64,000 nucleotides of DNA from Streptomyces sp. CA-210063 (GCF_024612015.1 NZ_CP102512.1:6324001-6388000), one strand, 5' to 3'. Numbered from the stretch's first letter, positions 1 through 12,240 are shown. The notes: generated from the letters alone by a model not told the origin. Numbers and translations are program-made.

Positions 1-606
1 CAGGTGCGCCGCGACCTCCGCCTTCTTCGGGCGGCGGACGTCCAGCCACCACTGGCCCGTCAGGGCGACCATGCCGACGAGGGCCTGGGCGTACAGCGGG
101 GCGAGCTTCGGGTCGAAACCGCGGCTCTTGAACTCTCGGCCGAGGATGTCCTCGACCTGCGTGGCGATGTCGGAGATCAGGGACGCGAAGGACCCCGTCG
201 ACTGCGGGATGGGCGAGTCGCGGACCAGGATGCGGAAGCCGTCCGTGTACTCCTCGATGAAGTCGAGGAGTGCGAAGGCGGCCTGTTCGAGCAGCTCGCG
301 GGGGTGCCCTGCCGTCAGGGAGCTGGTCACCATGTCCAGCAGACGGCTCATCTCACGGTCCACCACCACCGCGTACAGGCCCTCCTTGCCGCCGAAGTGC
401 TCGTACACCACCGGCTTGGAGACCCCGGCCTTCGCCGCGATCTCCTCCACCGACGTGGCCTCGAAGCCCTTGGCGGCGAAGAGGGCGCGGCCGACCTCCA
501 GCAGCTGCGCTCGGCGCTCGGCGCCCGTCATCCGGGTGCGGCGCGTACGCCGCGGCTTGTCGTTGCTCGGGGTGCTGCTGGAGTCGGTCGCCACGGCGTC
601 AATCAT
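1..606 (-). CDS. TetR family transcriptional regulator, 3' end off the window
   Basis: On the minus strand an open frame starts at the ATG at 606 and runs off the left edge after 202 codons, so the C-terminus is missing. After a basic N-terminal tail, residues about 35-85 read as a TetR helix-turn-helix (GVSKPVVYEHFGGKEGLYA is the recognition helix region). The remainder is an alpha-helical ligand-binding domain. The start codon overlaps the stop of the upstream fatty acid desaturase by 4 bp (ATGA), so the two are translationally coupled. By context it probably controls membrane lipid desaturation, but the effector is unknown. The family call is firm; the target is inferred from the operon. 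Confidence 0.85.
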   Translation of the reverse strand, partial: MIDAVATDSSSTPSNDKPRRTRRTRMTGAERRAQLLEVGRALFAAKGFEATSVEEIAAKAGVSKPVVYEHFGGKEGLYAVVVDREMSRLLDMVTSSLTAGHPRELLEQAAFALLDFIEEYTDGFRILVRDSPIPQSTGSFASLISDIATQVEDILGREFKSRGFDPKLAPLYAQALVGMVALTGQWWLDVRRPKKAEVAAHL

Positions 607-1634
607 GCCGCCTCGACGGGCGCCTTCCGCTGCCGGGAGCCGTCCTCACCCGTGATGCGCCTGGAATCGATACGCGAGCGTGACGGCCAGCGGACGTCGT
701 ACGCCCAGCCGAACACTTCGAACCAGCGGATGAGCCGCGCGGAGGAATCCAGCTGGCCGCGCTCCACACCGTGCCGGGCGGAGGTGGGGTCGGCGTGGTG
801 GAGGTTGTGCCACGACTCGCCGCAGGACAGGACCGCCAGCCACCACACGTTGCCCGAGCGGTCGCGGGACTTGAAGGGGCGCCTGCCGACCGCGTGGCAG
901 ATCGAGTTGATCGACCAGGTCACGTGGTGCAGCAGCGCCACCCGGACGAGCGAGCCCCAGAAGAACGCCGTGAACGCGCCCCACCAGGACATCGTCACCA
1001 GACCGCCGATCAGGGGAGGAAGGGCGAGGGAGAGCATCGTCCAGTAGATGAACTGACGGGAGATCGTCCGCAGCGCCGGGTCCTTGATCAGGTCCGGGGC
1101 GTACTTGTCCTGCGGGGTCTGCTCCTCGTCGAACATCCAGCCGATGTGGGCCCACCACAGGCCCTTCATCAGCGCGGGGACCGTCTCACCGAAACGCCAC
1201 GGCGAGTGCGGGTCGCCCTCGGCGTCGGAGAACTTGTGGTGTTTACGGTGGTCGGCCACCCAGCGGACCAACGGGCCCTCGACGGCCATCGAGCCGGCGA
1301 TCGCCAGCGCGATCTTCAGCGGACGCTTGGCCTTGAACGAACCATGCGTGAAATGCCGGTGGAAGCCGATCGTGATGCCGTGGCAGCCCAGGTAGTAGAA
1401 GAACACCAGCAGGCTGATGTCCAGCCAGCTCACGCCCCATCCCCAGGCCAGCGGCACCGCCGCGAGCAGCGCGAGGAACGGGACGGTGATGAAGAGGAGC
1501 AGCGTGAGCTGTTCGATCGATCGCTTCTGCTCGCCGCCCAGCGTCGCGGACGGAGTGGGGGAGTCGGTCGCGCCGGAGGCTGGGGAATCGGTCGCGTTCG
1601 AGGCTTCTTCGATCACATCGGACCTTGTGCTCAT
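603..1634 (-). CDS. Acyl-CoA/fatty acid desaturase (delta-9 type membrane di-iron)
   Basis: A 343-residue integral membrane desaturase that would introduce a double bond into acyl chains using a di-iron centre. The three histidine boxes are all present: HRHFTH (HxxxxH), HRKHH (HxxHH) and HNLHH. Hydrophobic helices lie before the first box and between the second and third, as in the acyl-CoA/stearoyl desaturase family. The ATG at 1634 is preferred over an upstream in-frame start because AAGGGGAC sits just ahead of it. The stop overlaps the ATG of the TetR regulator. The gene is divergent from ppc and shares a roughly 380-bp promoter region with it. Substrate (acyl-CoA or acyl lipid) cannot be told from sequence. 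Confidence 0.9.
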   Translation of the reverse strand: MSTRSDVIEEASNATDSPASGATDSPTPSATLGGEQKRSIEQLTLLLFITVPFLALLAAVPLAWGWGVSWLDISLLVFFYYLGCHGITIGFHRHFTHGSFKAKRPLKIALAIAGSMAVEGPLVRWVADHRKHHKFSDAEGDPHSPWRFGETVPALMKGLWWAHIGWMFDEEQTPQDKYAPDLIKDPALRTISRQFIYWTMLSLALPPLIGGLVTMSWWGAFTAFFWGSLVRVALLHHVTWSINSICHAVGRRPFKSRDRSGNVWWLAVLSCGESWHNLHHADPTSARHGVERGQLDSSARLIRWFEVFGWAYDVRWPSRSRIDSRRITGEDGSRQRKAPVEAA

Positions 1635-2016
1635 GGGGCGTCCCCTTGTGGGGTCGAGGGTGGAGAAGGGGGGAGGTGCCTGTGGCAACAGCGTGAGGGA
1701 GCTACCTGTCAGCTTTCCCTACGGTTCCGTAACCTACGGCATCGTAAGTATGGCAGCGCGGTGCCGGGCGGCAAGAGACCACCGACCTGCGGGTCCAGGT
1801 GGAGCAGTCCACATCGGCGGGTATGTGGCACTCAGTGCCGCAGACATGGCACCTGTCGCCAGACGCGTCCAAGTGGCCACCTATCCTGGAGTCGGTCGGA
1901 CAGCGCGGTCCGCTCTGAATCCTGCCCGGATGCCAAGCCCGTACAGGCGCCCAGCCGCCGGGTGCCTGTCCGGGTTCCCCTCCAGAGAAGCTTCAACACT
2001 GCAAGGAGCCGCACCT
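1635..2016. promoter_or_regulatory. Divergent promoter region, desaturase/ppc
   Basis: 382 bp between divergent genes. The 1700-1760 part is less GC-rich than its surroundings (GGTTCCGTAACCTACGGC around 1723), and this is where I would expect the desaturase promoter and possibly the TetR operator. I could not define a clear -35/-10 pair. No small gene is evident. Confidence 0.4.
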
Positions 2017-4749
<2,733 letters not shown>

Positions 4750-4756
4750 CTTCGGA

Positions 4757-4920
4757 GGGTTCGTTCGCGGCTGACGGCCGGTGGGGCTTCTCGCGCAGTT
4801 CCCCGCGCCCCTGAAAGACCAGGCCCTGCGCCCCTGAAAAGCAGCGGGCGCAGCCCCCTGCTTTTCAGGGGCGCGGGGAACTGCGCGACCAGCCCCCACC
4901 GGGTCGTCAGCCGCGAACCC
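4757..4920. repeat. Long palindromic intergenic element, copy A
   Basis: Two arms of about 57 nt are complementary with only small interruptions. The inner arm carries the core GCGCAGTTCCCCGCGCCCC and its complement; the outer arm (TTCGCGGCTGACG versus CGTCAGCCGCGAA) is specific to this copy. A short internal region contains further small hairpins. It lies between the convergent ppc and a membrane-protein gene, so it is likely to act as a bidirectional transcription terminator. Copies B and C (53079 and 63215) share the core but not the flanks. Confidence 0.8.
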
Positions 4921-4923
4921 GCC

Positions 4924-5457
4924 TCAGAGCGCCACCCAGGCCGCCGTGATCAGCGCGACGCCCAGCCCGCCCAGCGCCCACGCCGACCGCACCATCCGCA
5001 GCCCACCCGCCACGACCACCGCCGCCAGCAACAGCGCTCCACCCAACGGCACCCAGGCGTGCAACAGGCCCGCCGGACCCGTCCGTACGACATCGCTGCT
5101 GCCCGGCTTCACGACGACGGTGTACGTCTCACCCGTCTCCACCGCCACCGTCCGCTCGATGTCGACCCGCTTCCGGGCCAGCGAGCCGGTCGACACCGGC
5201 TCGTACGGTCCCCAGCAGATCTCGCCGCCGCAGCGGGACACCGTCATCGTCCCCTGCTCGCGCCCCTTGCTCAGCATCACGTGCTGGGCGCAGCCCCAGG
5301 AACCCCACACCCCGGCGATCAGGATCACCACTGTCACGACACCCATCGCCCCCAGCCGCGCGTACCGCAGCGCGACCGACGCGCCACCGCCGCCCGGGCG
5401 CGGACGGCGCCGCGAGCGGGGAGCGGGGGCTTTGGTGTCGGGCATGGCGGGGATCAT
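4924..5457 (-). CDS. Predicted membrane protein of unknown function
   Basis: 177 residues with an Arg/Pro-rich cytoplasmic N-terminus, a first membrane helix at about residues 34-54, an extracytoplasmic part of about 75 residues, and two C-terminal helices at about 130-150 and 155-175. The loop contains three Cys (in WGCAQH and RCGGEICWG), two of which could form a disulfide. I do not recognise the family. The start could be the ATG at 5457 or the one at 5445; neither has a convincing ribosome binding site. It follows pth in the same direction after a gap of about 110 bp and may be the last gene of that block. Confidence 0.65.
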   Translation of the reverse strand: MIPAMPDTKAPAPRSRRRPRPGGGGASVALRYARLGAMGVVTVVILIAGVWGSWGCAQHVMLSKGREQGTMTVSRCGGEICWGPYEPVSTGSLARKRVDIERTVAVETGETYTVVVKPGSSDVVRTGPAGLLHAWVPLGGALLLAAVVVAGGLRMVRSAWALGGLGVALITAAWVAL

Positions 5458-5570
5458 TGGCCATGACAGTGCGGTCGGTCAACTCCCGCAGGCCAGCACG
5501 GCGGACGGCCGAATCCTGACTTGTCCGGATCGATTCAGGAGTCGTACGGCTCGGTGACCTACGGCCTGCT

Positions 5571-6173
5571 TCAGGAGTTGTACGTCCCCTGCGCCCGCTC
5601 CAACCCGTCGATCACCAGACACTCCACCGCGTCCGCCGCCCGGTCCACGAAGTAGTCCAACTCCTTGCGTTCGGCGGAGGAGAAGTCCTTCAGCACGAAG
5701 TCCGCGACCTGCATACGGCCCGGCGGACGACCGATCCCGAACCGCACCCGGTGGTAGTCCGGCCCCATCGCCTTCGTCATCGACTTCAACCCGTTGTGAC
5801 CGTTGTCACCACCGCCCAGCTTCAGCCGCAGCGTCCCGAAGTCGATGTCCAGCTCGTCATGGATCGCGACGATGTTCGCCACCGGCACCTTGTAGAAGTC
5901 CCGCAACGCGGTCACCGGACCACCCGACAGGTTCATGTACGACATCGGCTTCGCGAGAATCACCCGACGGTTCCCCGGCCCCGGCGGACCGATCCGCCCC
6001 TCCACGACCTGCGCCTGCGCCTTCCCCGCCCGCTTGAACCTCCCCCCGATCCGCTCCGCCAGCAGATCGGCCACCATGAACCCCACGTTGTGCCGGTTCG
6101 CCGCGTACTCGGGCCCGGGATTCCCCAGGCCGGCGATCAGCCAGGGCACACTCGGATCGGTCGTCACGTGCAT
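5571..6173 (-). CDS. pth: Peptidyl-tRNA hydrolase
   Basis: A 200-residue Pth that cleaves peptidyl-tRNA released from stalled ribosomes and recycles the tRNA. Visible hallmarks are GLGNPGPEY, the catalytic His in NRHNVGF (H28), the Asp in IHDELDID and the motif [12 protein letters not shown]. The frame stays open upstream, but ATG 6173 directly follows AAGGAGAC and gives the usual N-terminus. It is downstream of rplY with a 73-bp gap and probably shares its message; the rplY-pth pairing is very common in actinobacteria. Confidence 0.96.
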   Translation of the reverse strand: MHVTTDPSVPWLIAGLGNPGPEYAANRHNVGFMVADLLAERIGGRFKRAGKAQAQVVEGRIGPPGPGNRRVILAKPMSYMNLSGGPVTALRDFYKVPVANIVAIHDELDIDFGTLRLKLGGGDNGHNGLKSMTKAMGPDYHRVRFGIGRPPGRMQVADFVLKDFSSAERKELDYFVDRAADAVECLVIDGLERAQGTYNS

Positions 6174-6246
6174 GTCTCCTTGATACGCGCCAGCCGCTGC
6201 TCCCTGAAGGGAACAGCGGCTGACGAACCGATGACAGAGCTGAGGA

Positions 6247-6840
6247 TCAGGCCTCGGCGGACGCTTCGCCCTCGGCGGACTCCTCCGACGGCTCCTCCGC
6301 CTGGGCGGCCAGCACCTGGAGGACGACGGTCTCCCCGTCGACGCCCAGCTTGGTGCCCGACGGCAGCGGGATGTCCTTGGCGAGGACGGAGTCACCGGCC
6401 GTCAGACCCTCGACGGAGACCGTGACCGACTCGGGGATGTGGGTGGCCTCGGCCTCGACCGGCAGCGCGTTGAGGACGTGCTCCAGCAGGTTGCCACCCG
6501 GGGCCAGCTCACCCTCGGTGTGCACGAAGATCTCGACGTTGACCTTCTCGCCCCGCTGCACCAGCTGCAGGTCGACGTGCTCCAGGAAACCCTTGATCGG
6601 GTCACGCTGCACGGACTTCGGGATCGCCAGCTCGTTGGTCTTGCCGTCGATGTCCAGCGAGATCAGGACGTTCGGCGTACGCAGCGCCAGCAGCAGCTCG
6701 TGACCCGGCAGGGTCAGGTGCAGCGGGTCGGAACCGTGACCGTACAGAACACCGGGAACCTTGGCGTCACGACGGATACGACGGGCGGCACCCTTGCCGA
6801 ACTCGGTACGCGTCGACGCGACGAGCTTTACCTCAGACAT
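6247..6840 (-). CDS. rplY: 50S ribosomal protein L25/general stress protein Ctc
   Basis: 197 residues: an N-terminal L25 5S-rRNA-binding domain ([29 protein letters not shown]) followed by the beta-barrel Ctc (TL5-type) domain and a short acidic Glu/Ala tail. Start ATG 6840 follows GAGGAGTGATC. In the ribosome it binds 5S rRNA; the long Ctc form is stress-linked in Gram-positive bacteria. It lies between prs and pth. A strong hairpin at 6944-6999 separates it from prs, so its expression may come partly from its own promoter. Confidence 0.95.
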   Translation of the reverse strand: MSEVKLVASTRTEFGKGAARRIRRDAKVPGVLYGHGSDPLHLTLPGHELLLALRTPNVLISLDIDGKTNELAIPKSVQRDPIKGFLEHVDLQLVQRGEKVNVEIFVHTEGELAPGGNLLEHVLNALPVEAEATHIPESVTVSVEGLTAGDSVLAKDIPLPSGTKLGVDGETVVLQVLAAQAEEPSEESAEGEASAEA

Positions 6841-6943
6841 GATCACTCCTCGTAGAACAGGAAGGGACGTGGTCACCCGGCCACGAACGGCCTGCTACGA
6901 AGAGCGCGTCGATAACGGATCGCCGTACGGTCCGTGAAACGGA

Positions 6944-6999
6944 GTACGGCCTCCCTCGCCGAGCAACTGGAGCAGTCTACTCGGAGGGGGAGGCCGTAC
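6944..6999. terminator. Hairpin between prs and rplY
   Basis: Two 20-nt arms (6944-6963 and 6980-6999) match at 18 positions around a 16-nt loop. It would form a very stable stem in the message between prs and rplY. No clear U-run follows on the minus strand, so it may be a processing or attenuation element rather than a simple terminator. Confidence 0.6.
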
Positions 7000-7053
7000 C
7001 CAAAACGATCTCTACCGCGGGATGCCTACCGCACGATGCCTATCGCACGATCT

Positions 7054-8028
7054 CTACTGCTCGTCGAACAGGCTCGTCACCGAACCGTCCTCGAACACCT
7101 CACGCACCGCGCTCGCGATCGTCGGCGCGATCGACAGCACCGTGATCTTGTCCAGCTCCAGCTCACCCGGCGTCGGCAGCGAGTCCGTGAACACGAACTC
7201 ACTCACCTTCGAGTTCTTCAGCCGGTCCGCCGCCGGACCCGACAGCACACCGTGCGTCGCCGTCACGATGACATCCTCCGCACCATGCGCGAACAGCGCG
7301 TCCGCCGCGGCACAGATGGTCCCACCGGTGTCGATCATGTCGTCCACCAGGACACACACCCGACCCTTGACCTCACCCACGACCTCATGGACGGTCACCT
7401 GGTTCGCCACGTCCTTGTCACGCCGCTTGTGCACGATCGCCAGCGGCGCACCCAACCGGTCGCACCAACGGTCCGCCACCCGCACACGACCCGCGTCCGG
7501 AGACACCACCGTGAGCTTGGCCCGGTCCACTTTCCGGCCCACGTAGTCCGCGAGCAGCGGCAGCGCGAACAGATGATCCACCGGACCATCGAAGAAACCC
7601 TGGATCTGGTCCGTGTGCAGATCCACGGTCAGAATGCGGTCGGCACCCGCCGTCTTCATCAGATCCGCGACCAGACGCGCCGAAATCGGTTCACGACCAC
7701 GGTGCTTCTTGTCCTGCCGCGCGTAACCGTAGAACGGCACGATGACCGTGATCGAGCGGGCCGACGCCCGCTTCAACGCGTCGATCATGATCAACTGCTC
7801 CATGATCCACTGATTGATCGGAGCCGTGTGGCTCTGGATCACAAAGCAGTCCGCGCCACGCGCCGACTCCTCGTAACGGACGTAGATCTCACCGTTGGCG
7901 AAGTCGAAGGCCTTCGTCGGGACGACCCCGACACCCAGCTGCTGGGCCACCTTCTCGGCAAGCTCGGGGTGGGCGCGGCCGGAGAAGAACATCAACTTCT
8001 TCTCGCCGGTCGTCTTGATCCCGGTCAC
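7054..8028 (-). CDS. prs: Ribose-phosphate pyrophosphokinase (PRPP synthase)
   Basis: A 324-residue class I PRPP synthase, making PRPP from ribose-5-phosphate and ATP for nucleotide, His and Trp synthesis. Motifs include FSGRAHPELA near the N-terminus, the metal-binding DLHTDQIQGFF, the flexible-loop YGYARQDKKHRGREPIS and the PRPP-binding LVDDMIDTGGT. The GTG start at 8028 has GAGGAG ahead of it. It is followed by a short set of 14-bp repeats (about 7004-7053) before the hairpin. glmU lies 105 bp upstream in the same direction; a glmU-prs arrangement is widespread in bacteria. Confidence 0.97.
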   Translation of the reverse strand: MTGIKTTGEKKLMFFSGRAHPELAEKVAQQLGVGVVPTKAFDFANGEIYVRYEESARGADCFVIQSHTAPINQWIMEQLIMIDALKRASARSITVIVPFYGYARQDKKHRGREPISARLVADLMKTAGADRILTVDLHTDQIQGFFDGPVDHLFALPLLADYVGRKVDRAKLTVVSPDAGRVRVADRWCDRLGAPLAIVHKRRDKDVANQVTVHEVVGEVKGRVCVLVDDMIDTGGTICAAADALFAHGAEDVIVTATHGVLSGPAADRLKNSKVSEFVFTDSLPTPGELELDKITVLSIAPTIASAVREVFEDGSVTSLFDEQ

Positions 8029-8133
8029 AGCACTGTCTCCTCAGGTGTCTCAGCTGGGCACGCGACAGCCGCTCAGCTGCGGTGCGGATCTGCACTTATC
8101 ACGGTACGCCGTCCCAGACGCACCCGTTTCCGG

Positions 8134-9582
8134 TCAGCTCTCGCTTTCCCCCTCCCGGGAAGCCACCTCGGCCGCCTTCGCCGCCGCGCTCCCCGGGCGC
8201 TTACGAGCCACCCAACCCTCGATATTCCGCTGCTGGCCACGGGCCACGGCCAGCGAACCGGGCGGCACATCCTTCGTGATCACGGACCCGGCAGCGGTGT
8301 ACGCGCCGTCCCCGACCGTGACGGGCGCCACAAACATGTTGTCCGAACCCGTCTTGCAGTGTGAACCGACGGTCGTGTGGTGCTTGTGCTCGCCGTCGTA
8401 GTTCACGAACACGCTCGCCGCACCGATGTTCGTGTACTCACCGATCGTCGCGTCACCGACGTAGGAGAGATGCGGGACCTTCGTCCCCTCACCGATGTTC
8501 GCGTTCTTCGTCTCGACGTACGTTCCGATCTTGGACTTCAGTCCGAGACGGGTACCCGGACGCAGGTACGCGTACGGCCCCACGGTCGCCTGCGGTCCCA
8601 CCTCGGCACCGTCCGCGACCGTGTTGTCGACCCGCGCGCCCGCCCCGACCTTCGTGTCCTTCAGCCGCGAGTTCGGCCCCACCTCCGCGCCCTCGGCGAG
8701 ATGCGTGGCGCCGAGGAGCTGGGTGCCCGGGTGGATCACGGAGTCCCGCTCGAACGTGACCGTGACGTCGACCCACGTGGTGGCCGGGTCGATGACCGAG
8801 ACACCGGCGAGCATGGCGTCGGTGAGCAGCCGGTCGTTGAGGATGCGGCGGGCCTCGGAGAGCTGCACACGGTTGTTGATCCCGGCGATCTCCCGGTGGT
8901 CGCCGGCCACGGAGGCCCCGACGCGGTGCCCGGCCTCCCGCAGGATCCCGAGGACGTCGGTCAGATACTCCTCGCCCTGGCTGTTGTCCGTACGGACCTT
9001 GCCGAGCGCGTCCGCGAGGAGCTGGCCGTCGAACGCGAACACCCCGGAGTTGATCTCACGGATCGCACGCTGCGACTCGGTGGCGTCCTTGTGCTCCACG
9101 ATGGCCGTCACGGCACCGGAGGCGCCGTCGCGGACGATACGGCCGTAGCCGGTGGCGTCCGGGACCTCGGCGGTCAGCACGGTGACGGCGTTGCCGTCCA
9201 AGGAGTGGGTGGCGGAGAGCCGGCGGAGGGTCTCGCCGGTGAGCAGCGGGGTGTCACCGCAGACGACGACCACGGTCCCGTCGACGACCCCGCCGAGCTC
9301 CTCCAGCCCCATCCGCACCGCGTGCCCGGTGCCGTTCTGCTCCGCCTGGAGCGCCGTACGTACGCCGGGGTCGATCTCGGCGAGATGCGCGGTGACCTTC
9401 TCCCTGGCGTGCCCGACGACCACGACCAGGTTCTCCGGGTCCAGTTCGCGCGCGGCGGCGAGTACATGGCCGACCAGCGATCTGCCGCAGATGTCGTGCA
9501 GAACCTTGGGTGTGGCCGACTTCATACGGGTGCCCTCACCCGCTGCGAGTACGACGACGGCTGCCGGGCGGGTTGCGCTCAC
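8134..9582 (-). CDS. glmU: Bifunctional UDP-GlcNAc pyrophosphorylase/glucosamine-1-phosphate acetyltransferase
   Basis: 482 residues. The N-terminal nucleotidyltransferase (VVVLAAGEGTRMKS, then CGDTPLL) and the C-terminal left-handed beta-helix acetyltransferase (hexapeptide repeats, GEYTNIGAASVFVNYDG, GSHCKTGSDN) are complete, so it should perform the last two steps to UDP-GlcNAc for peptidoglycan. The open frame reaches back to 9753 into the tRNA gene, but the GTG at 9582, preceded by AAGGG, gives the family N-terminus. It heads the leftward glmU-prs block. Confidence 0.96.
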   Translation of the reverse strand: MSATRPAAVVVLAAGEGTRMKSATPKVLHDICGRSLVGHVLAAARELDPENLVVVVGHAREKVTAHLAEIDPGVRTALQAEQNGTGHAVRMGLEELGGVVDGTVVVVCGDTPLLTGETLRRLSATHSLDGNAVTVLTAEVPDATGYGRIVRDGASGAVTAIVEHKDATESQRAIREINSGVFAFDGQLLADALGKVRTDNSQGEEYLTDVLGILREAGHRVGASVAGDHREIAGINNRVQLSEARRILNDRLLTDAMLAGVSVIDPATTWVDVTVTFERDSVIHPGTQLLGATHLAEGAEVGPNSRLKDTKVGAGARVDNTVADGAEVGPQATVGPYAYLRPGTRLGLKSKIGTYVETKNANIGEGTKVPHLSYVGDATIGEYTNIGAASVFVNYDGEHKHHTTVGSHCKTGSDNMFVAPVTVGDGAYTAAGSVITKDVPPGSLAVARGQQRNIEGWVARKRPGSAAAKAAEVASREGESES

Positions 9583-9707
9583 GGGGATGCCCTTCGGCTG
9601 TGGATGAAGTGGGGTGTGGACATCCGCAGGATACCGGGGCGTTGTGAGGGGGAAATGTGAGTGGGTCCTGACCCGTTTACTTGGGTGAGGACCCGAACAT
9701 GTGGAAG

Positions 9708-9779
9708 CTCCCCCGCCAGGACTCGAACCCGGACAGATGGCACCAAAAGCCACAGTGCTGCCAATTACACCACGGGGGA
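9708..9779 (-). tRNA. tRNA-Gln(UUG)
   Basis: On the minus strand a 72-nt cloverleaf can be folded. The acceptor arms TCCCCCG and CGGGGGA pair exactly, the T-loop is GGTTCGAGTCC, and a five-base-pair anticodon stem closes the loop TTTTGGT, giving anticodon UUG (Gln). CCA is not encoded. It is upstream of glmU in the same orientation, as I remember for S. coelicolor. Confidence 0.95.
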
Positions 9780-9996
9780 TTAATTTCGACCAAACCGGAC
9801 ATTTAGTCAGGCCGTCGAGTGGCGCCTCCTACTATGCCGCACCAGGCGCCTTCCACGCGACGGTATAGGTCGGCGCTGCTGAGTGCGTAGCCGACCAGGC
9901 AGCCGCGAAATCTCGAAGTCGGCGTGGCCGTGGGGTGTAGGTCAGTACGGGAAACTCGCCGGAAAAGCGGGGGCGCTCGAACGTAGGCTTGGGTGT

Positions 9997-11343
9997 ATGA
10001 CCACGACGGGGGAAGATCACCACACCGGGGCCGGGGCGGGGGAGAGAGCCGGGCCGTGGTGGTGGGAGCGGTGGCGTGGGGCGTTGTTCGACGGTGGGCT
10101 GGCGTTGGTGTCGGCGGTCGAGTGTGCGGTGGAGGGTGTCGAGTTCGCCCGGGACGCCGCGTTGCCGGAGGCCGTGGGGGTGGTGTTCGGGGCGACAGCC
10201 GGGTCCGTGCTGCTGGTGCGGCGGATGTGGCCCGTTGCCGTCGTCTTGGTCTTCATCGCTGTCGCGCCTGCTCAGATGGGGTATCTGATGGGGCTCGTCG
10301 GGCTGTACACGCTCGCGGCGTCGGAGGCGCCGCGGCGGATCATCGGGGCGTTGTCGGGGATGGCGTTCGCCGGTGTGTTCATCGTGTGGTTCGTGCAGGC
10401 CACGCAGAGCGATCTGCGGGGGGACGGGGCCGTCGGGGGCGGGGAGGCGTTCGCGCCGTTCCTGGCGCTGACGATGGCGATCGGGCTGACCGCGCCGCCG
10501 GTGCTGCTGGGGCTGTATGTCGGGGCGCGGCGGCGGTTGATGGAGAGCTTGCGGGAGCGGGCCGACAGCCTGGAACGGGAGCTTCAGCTGCTCGCTGAGC
10601 GGGCGGAGGAGCGGGCGGAGTGGGCTCGGGGGGAGGAGCGGACGCGGATCGCCCGGGAGATGCATGACGTGGTCGCGCATCGGGTGTCGTTGATGGTGGT
10701 GCATGCGGCGGCGTTGCAGGCGGTGGCTCGGAAGGATCCGGAGAAGGCCGTCAGGAACGCGGCGCTCGTGGGGGACATGGGGCGGCAGGCGTTGACCGAG
10801 TTGCGGGAGATGCTCGGGGTGTTGCGGTCGGGGGAGGGGTTCTCGTCGATGGCGCGGGTGGAGCCGGTGTCCGTGCCGGTGCCTCTGGCGGCGGTGGGGG
10901 CTGCTGCCGCGGCCGCCGCGTCGCGGGCCGAGGACGAGTTGGGTGAGGGGCCTTGTCTGGCTGAGCTCGAGGTGTTGGTGGGGCAGTCGGCGGCCGCGGG
11001 AATGGTGGTCGAGCTGTCGGTGGAGGGGGAGGTGCGGGTGTATGCGGCGGAGGTGGAGCAGACGGCGTACCGGGTGGTGCAGGAGGCGTTGACGAACGTG
11101 CACAAGCATGCGGCGGGGGCGAAGACGCATGTGCGGTTGGCGCATCGGGCGGCGGAGATCGCGATGCAGGTGGAGAACGGGCCGCCGCCGGAGCCGGGGG
11201 CGGCGGGGGCCGCGCGGTTGCCGAGTGGGGGGAACGGGTTGCTCGGGATGAAGGAGCGGGTGGCTGAGCTGGGGGGCGTTTTTGTGTCCGGGCCCACGGA
11301 GGCTGGGGGGTTTCGGGTGTCTGCGGTGATTCCGGCGGCGTAG
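9997..11343 (+). CDS. Orphan NarL-class sensor histidine kinase
   Basis: 448 residues. Four or five hydrophobic helices (about residues 25-175) form an N-terminal membrane sensor, followed by a short coiled linker, a HisKA_3 dimerisation/phosphoacceptor domain with REMHDVVAHRVS (His about 223) and a HATPase domain (QEALTNVHKHA; GNGLLGMKERV). The class normally pairs with NarL/FixJ response regulators, but no regulator gene is adjacent, so its partner must lie elsewhere. The start at 9997 is the first ATG giving a normal N-terminus; its ribosome binding site is weak. It is divergent from tRNA-Gln/glmU. Confidence 0.85.
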   Translation: MTTTGEDHHTGAGAGERAGPWWWERWRGALFDGGLALVSAVECAVEGVEFARDAALPEAVGVVFGATAGSVLLVRRMWPVAVVLVFIAVAPAQMGYLMGLVGLYTLAASEAPRRIIGALSGMAFAGVFIVWFVQATQSDLRGDGAVGGGEAFAPFLALTMAIGLTAPPVLLGLYVGARRRLMESLRERADSLERELQLLAERAEERAEWARGEERTRIAREMHDVVAHRVSLMVVHAAALQAVARKDPEKAVRNAALVGDMGRQALTELREMLGVLRSGEGFSSMARVEPVSVPVPLAAVGAAAAAAASRAEDELGEGPCLAELEVLVGQSAAAGMVVELSVEGEVRVYAAEVEQTAYRVVQEALTNVHKHAAGAKTHVRLAHRAAEIAMQVENGPPPEPGAAGAARLPSGGNGLLGMKERVAELGGVFVSGPTEAGGFRVSAVIPAA

Positions 11344-11483
11344 GGGTTGCCTGGGTGGTGACCCGGCGCCGGGGCCGGACCTCGTTTTTGGGGCACCCGG
11401 CGGCTTCGGCTGGGCGGGGGTGGGTTTCGCTTGCCGGCGCGTGCAGGGTGCCGCTGCGCCCACCCGTGCCGCCCCAGCGGCAC

Positions 11484-11594
11484 GATTGCCCGCAGTTGGG
11501 GACGGCCATGTGGAAGTGCGGCGGCGCGACTGCCCGCAGTTGGGGACGGCCATGTGGAAGTGCGGCGGCGCGACTGCCCGCAGCTGGGACGGCT
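11484..11594. repeat. 44-bp tandem repeat, about 2.5 copies
   Basis: Units begin at 11484, 11528 and 11572, each with GACTGCCCGCAGTTGGGG (first copy GATTG...). The first two units are almost identical; the third is cut short and varies. Any frame through it lacks a plausible start and codon pattern, so it is taken as non-coding. It lies between the histidine kinase and the SUKH-3 gene, which converge. Confidence 0.75.
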
Positions 11595-11606
11595 TGTCCA
11601 GCCCGA

Positions 11607-12098
11607 TCAGCCTGCTGTCAGGCGGGTGGGGTCGAGGCCTGCGAGGAGGGTGGTGAGGGCTGTGTCGATGTTGGGGCCCAGGTACCAGTCGCCGGTGTGG
11701 TCGAGGGCGTAGGTGCGGCCTTCGGTGTCGATGGCGATGAGGGCTCGGGTGGCGGTTTCGTGGCCGAGGGGGCAGACCTCGGTGTCGAGGGCGCGGCCGA
11801 GGTCGCCGAGGGTGCGGGCCATGTGGAGGCCGTGCAGGGGGTCGAGGTGGAGGTCGGCGGGGGCGAGCTGGCGGCCGGGGCCCTGGGCGGTGAGGTGGAG
11901 GCCGCCGAATTCGGCCCAGGCCTCGACCGCCGCCGGGAAGACCGCGTGGCGGTGGCCGGCGGGGGAGGTGTGCTCACGCAGGGTGTCGGCCCAGATCTCC
12001 GCCTGCTTTATGTCCCAGCGGCCTGGCTGCCATCCGGCGGCGCGCAGGGCGGCGTCGACGGGTACGGAGAAGCGCGTGGAGGTGCGGTCGGTGTGCAT
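11607..12098 (-). CDS. SUKH-3 domain immunity-like protein
   Basis: 163 residues matching the SUKH-3 pattern: VPVDAALRAAGWQPGR, an early Trp in IWADTL, AWAEFGGLHL and the C-terminal HTGDWYLGPNIDTAL. SUKH proteins typically neutralise nuclease or deaminase toxins by direct binding. ATG 12098 is preferred because AAAGGGCAG precedes it; an upstream GTG at 12137 has no such site. It lies 142 bp downstream of a predicted deaminase in the same direction, the usual toxin-then-immunity order. The family is recognised by pattern; that it is immune partner to the neighbour is inference. Confidence 0.75.
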   Translation of the reverse strand: MHTDRTSTRFSVPVDAALRAAGWQPGRWDIKQAEIWADTLREHTSPAGHRHAVFPAAVEAWAEFGGLHLTAQGPGRQLAPADLHLDPLHGLHMARTLGDLGRALDTEVCPLGHETATRALIAIDTEGRTYALDHTGDWYLGPNIDTALTTLLAGLDPTRLTAG

Positions 12099-12240
12099 CT
12101 GCCCTTTGTTCGTCGGGGGTTCGTCGGTGGTTCGCACTCTGGTCGGGAGTCTCGCTGGGACATTGGCGTACCAGGTGGGCCGGCGTTCCCGGGGCGGTTT
12201 CCTGTTTTCAGACGCGATCTTCAGGGGAGTGGGTTCCCGC

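Noticed and set aside
1417..2016. N-terminal extension of ppc
   Set aside because: The frame is open, but the family N-terminus and a good ribosome binding site place the start at 2017; the extension would overlap the desaturase gene.
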